Source of the DNA: an uncultured Eubacteriales bacterium
GTDB taxonomy: Bacteria; Bacillota; Clostridia; Lachnospirales; Lachnospiraceae
Length of the DNA: 64,000 bases
Direction of reading: 5' to 3'
Assembly: GCA_900315665.1 (NCBI GenBank)
Contig: OMZX01000001.1
Span: forward strand, 1 to 64,000
Position numbers and translations under genes: made by a program. Position 1 is the stretch's first letter. Every line of letters starts with the position of its first letter. The notes under the pieces are model-generated. The model saw nothing but the letters and a program-made list of their open reading frames with translations, was not told the DNA's origin and ran no database searches. Shown piece after piece: positions 63,411 to 64,000 of the stretch.

Positions 63411-64000
63411 TCAAACCACCGCATTATTTAACTCTGCGAGCTTCGCAGCCTGATCCGCCGAGATCAGCGGATCCAGCACGAGATCGAGGTCTCCGTTCAT
63501 GACCTTATCGATGGAATACAGCGTGAGTCCGATCCGGTGATCTGTCACACGCCCCTGCGGGAAATTATAGGTCCGTATCTTCTCGGAACGATCGCCGGTA
63601 CCAACCTGCGACCGCTTTTCCGAGGCCTCCTGCTCATGCTTCTTCGTATATTCGATCTCATAGAGTCTTGCACGAAGAAGACGCATCGCCTTTTCACGGT
63701 TCTGAAGCTGGGAGCGCTCCTCCTGACACTCTGCGACCAGGCCCGTCGGCATGTGAATGAGCCGCACTGCCGATGATGTCTTATTGATATGCTGTCCGCC
63801 GGCGCCGGAGGAACGGAATACTTCCATCTTTACGTCAGCAGGATTAATCTCGACATCCACATCCTCCGCCTCAGGCATCACTGCAACCGTCGCCGTCGAG
63901 GTATGGATCCGTCCGCCGGACTCTGTCACCGGTACCCGCTGCACACGATGCACACCGGCTTCATATTTAAGCCGCGAAAAGGCGCCCTTGCCATTCACGG
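63411..64000 (-). CDS. prfA: Peptide chain release factor 1 (C-terminal part)
   Basis: The 5' part lies beyond the window. GGQ motif in [27 protein letters not shown] and the RF1 C-terminal block [50 protein letters not shown] are seen in pieces. It releases peptides at UAA and UAG. Frame stays open to the right edge; an internal ATG at 63998 is not the start. Confidence 0.97.
   Translation of the reverse strand, partial: VNGKGAFSRLKYEAGVHRVQRVPVTESGGRIHTSTATVAVMPEAEDVDVEINPADVKMEVFRSSGAGGQHINKTSSAVRLIHMPTGLVAECQEERSQLQNREKAMRLLRARLYEIEYTKKHEQEASEKRSQVGTGDRSEKIRTYNFPQGRVTDHRIGLTLYSIDKVMNGDLDLVLDPLISADQAAKLAELNNAVV

Overview
The window looks like chromosomal DNA of a low-to-mid-GC anaerobic Firmicute of the Lachnospiraceae type (class Clostridia). 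The pointers are a GlgC/GlgD pair, a DUF4250 protein, a small CEMC-type (DUF6472-like) protein, a stand-alone FeoB-associated Cys-rich membrane protein, RarA, RecD2, and ribosomal and cell-division gene orders typical of Clostridia. The species cannot be fixed from the sequence alone. Almost every gene is on the minus strand, so transcription runs from high to low coordinates; the plus-strand exceptions are asnS, the YhaO/YhaN-like pair, two small genes and a DtxR-family regulator.

Layout. 1-2756: an AT-richer gene, cut by the window edge, for a fused primase / SF2 helicase / PLD-nuclease protein of the TOTE conflict type. It is followed by a GC-rich structured element (2840-2990) and a four-gene tRNA cluster (2x Gly-GCC, Phe-GAA, Gly-UCC; 3020-3481). 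3740-15658: a block that keeps the order of the Bacillus subtilis spoVG-pth-mfd-rqcP-divIC-tilS-hpt region, with glgC-glgD in front, an alpha-amylase at the end and the sporulation genes of that region missing. 15927-20392: asnS and a YhaO/YhaN-like nuclease/ATPase pair. 20423-27765: mtnN-murG-HIT, small conserved genes, a coiled-coil membrane protein, a lipoprotein, rarA and a cytidylate-kinase-like gene. 27853-30443: an amino-acid ABC importer. 30890-34165: rpmG-secE-nusG-rplK-rplA-rplJ-rplL with an L10 leader, but no rpoB after rplL. 34288-49819: comF, recD2, mreB, an aminotransferase, an envelope-like operon with a phosphohexomutase, cca, proS, a VOC protein, aroC and a lactonase. 50051-53850: potABCD polyamine importer. 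54037-57803: feoA-feoA-feoB plus the Cys-rich protein, divergent from a DtxR/MntR-type repressor. 57886-64000: a lipoprotein, nth, dCMP deaminase, Sua5, a GH18 protein and the 3' part of prfA.

Most genes are housekeeping: translation (tRNAs, AsnS, ProS, Cca, TilS, RF1, L33/L11/L1/L10/L12, Sua5), repair (Mfd, RarA, RecD2, Nth, YhaO/N), glycogen and sugar phosphate metabolism (GlgC/D, amylase, phosphohexomutase), cell shape and division (MreB, DivIC, MurG) and import of amino acids, polyamines and ferrous iron.

The most unusual signal is not a gene. The 9-mer GTARGCATT (usually TGTARGCATT, seven times GGTGTARGCATT) occurs 19 times by my count, on both strands and in coding and intergenic DNA, against about one expected by chance. 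This density and lack of strand bias resemble a DNA uptake signal. Two long intergenic hairpins with different stems also share an identical 22-nt core. The TOTE-type gene beside the tRNA cluster is the best candidate for a horizontally acquired conflict system.
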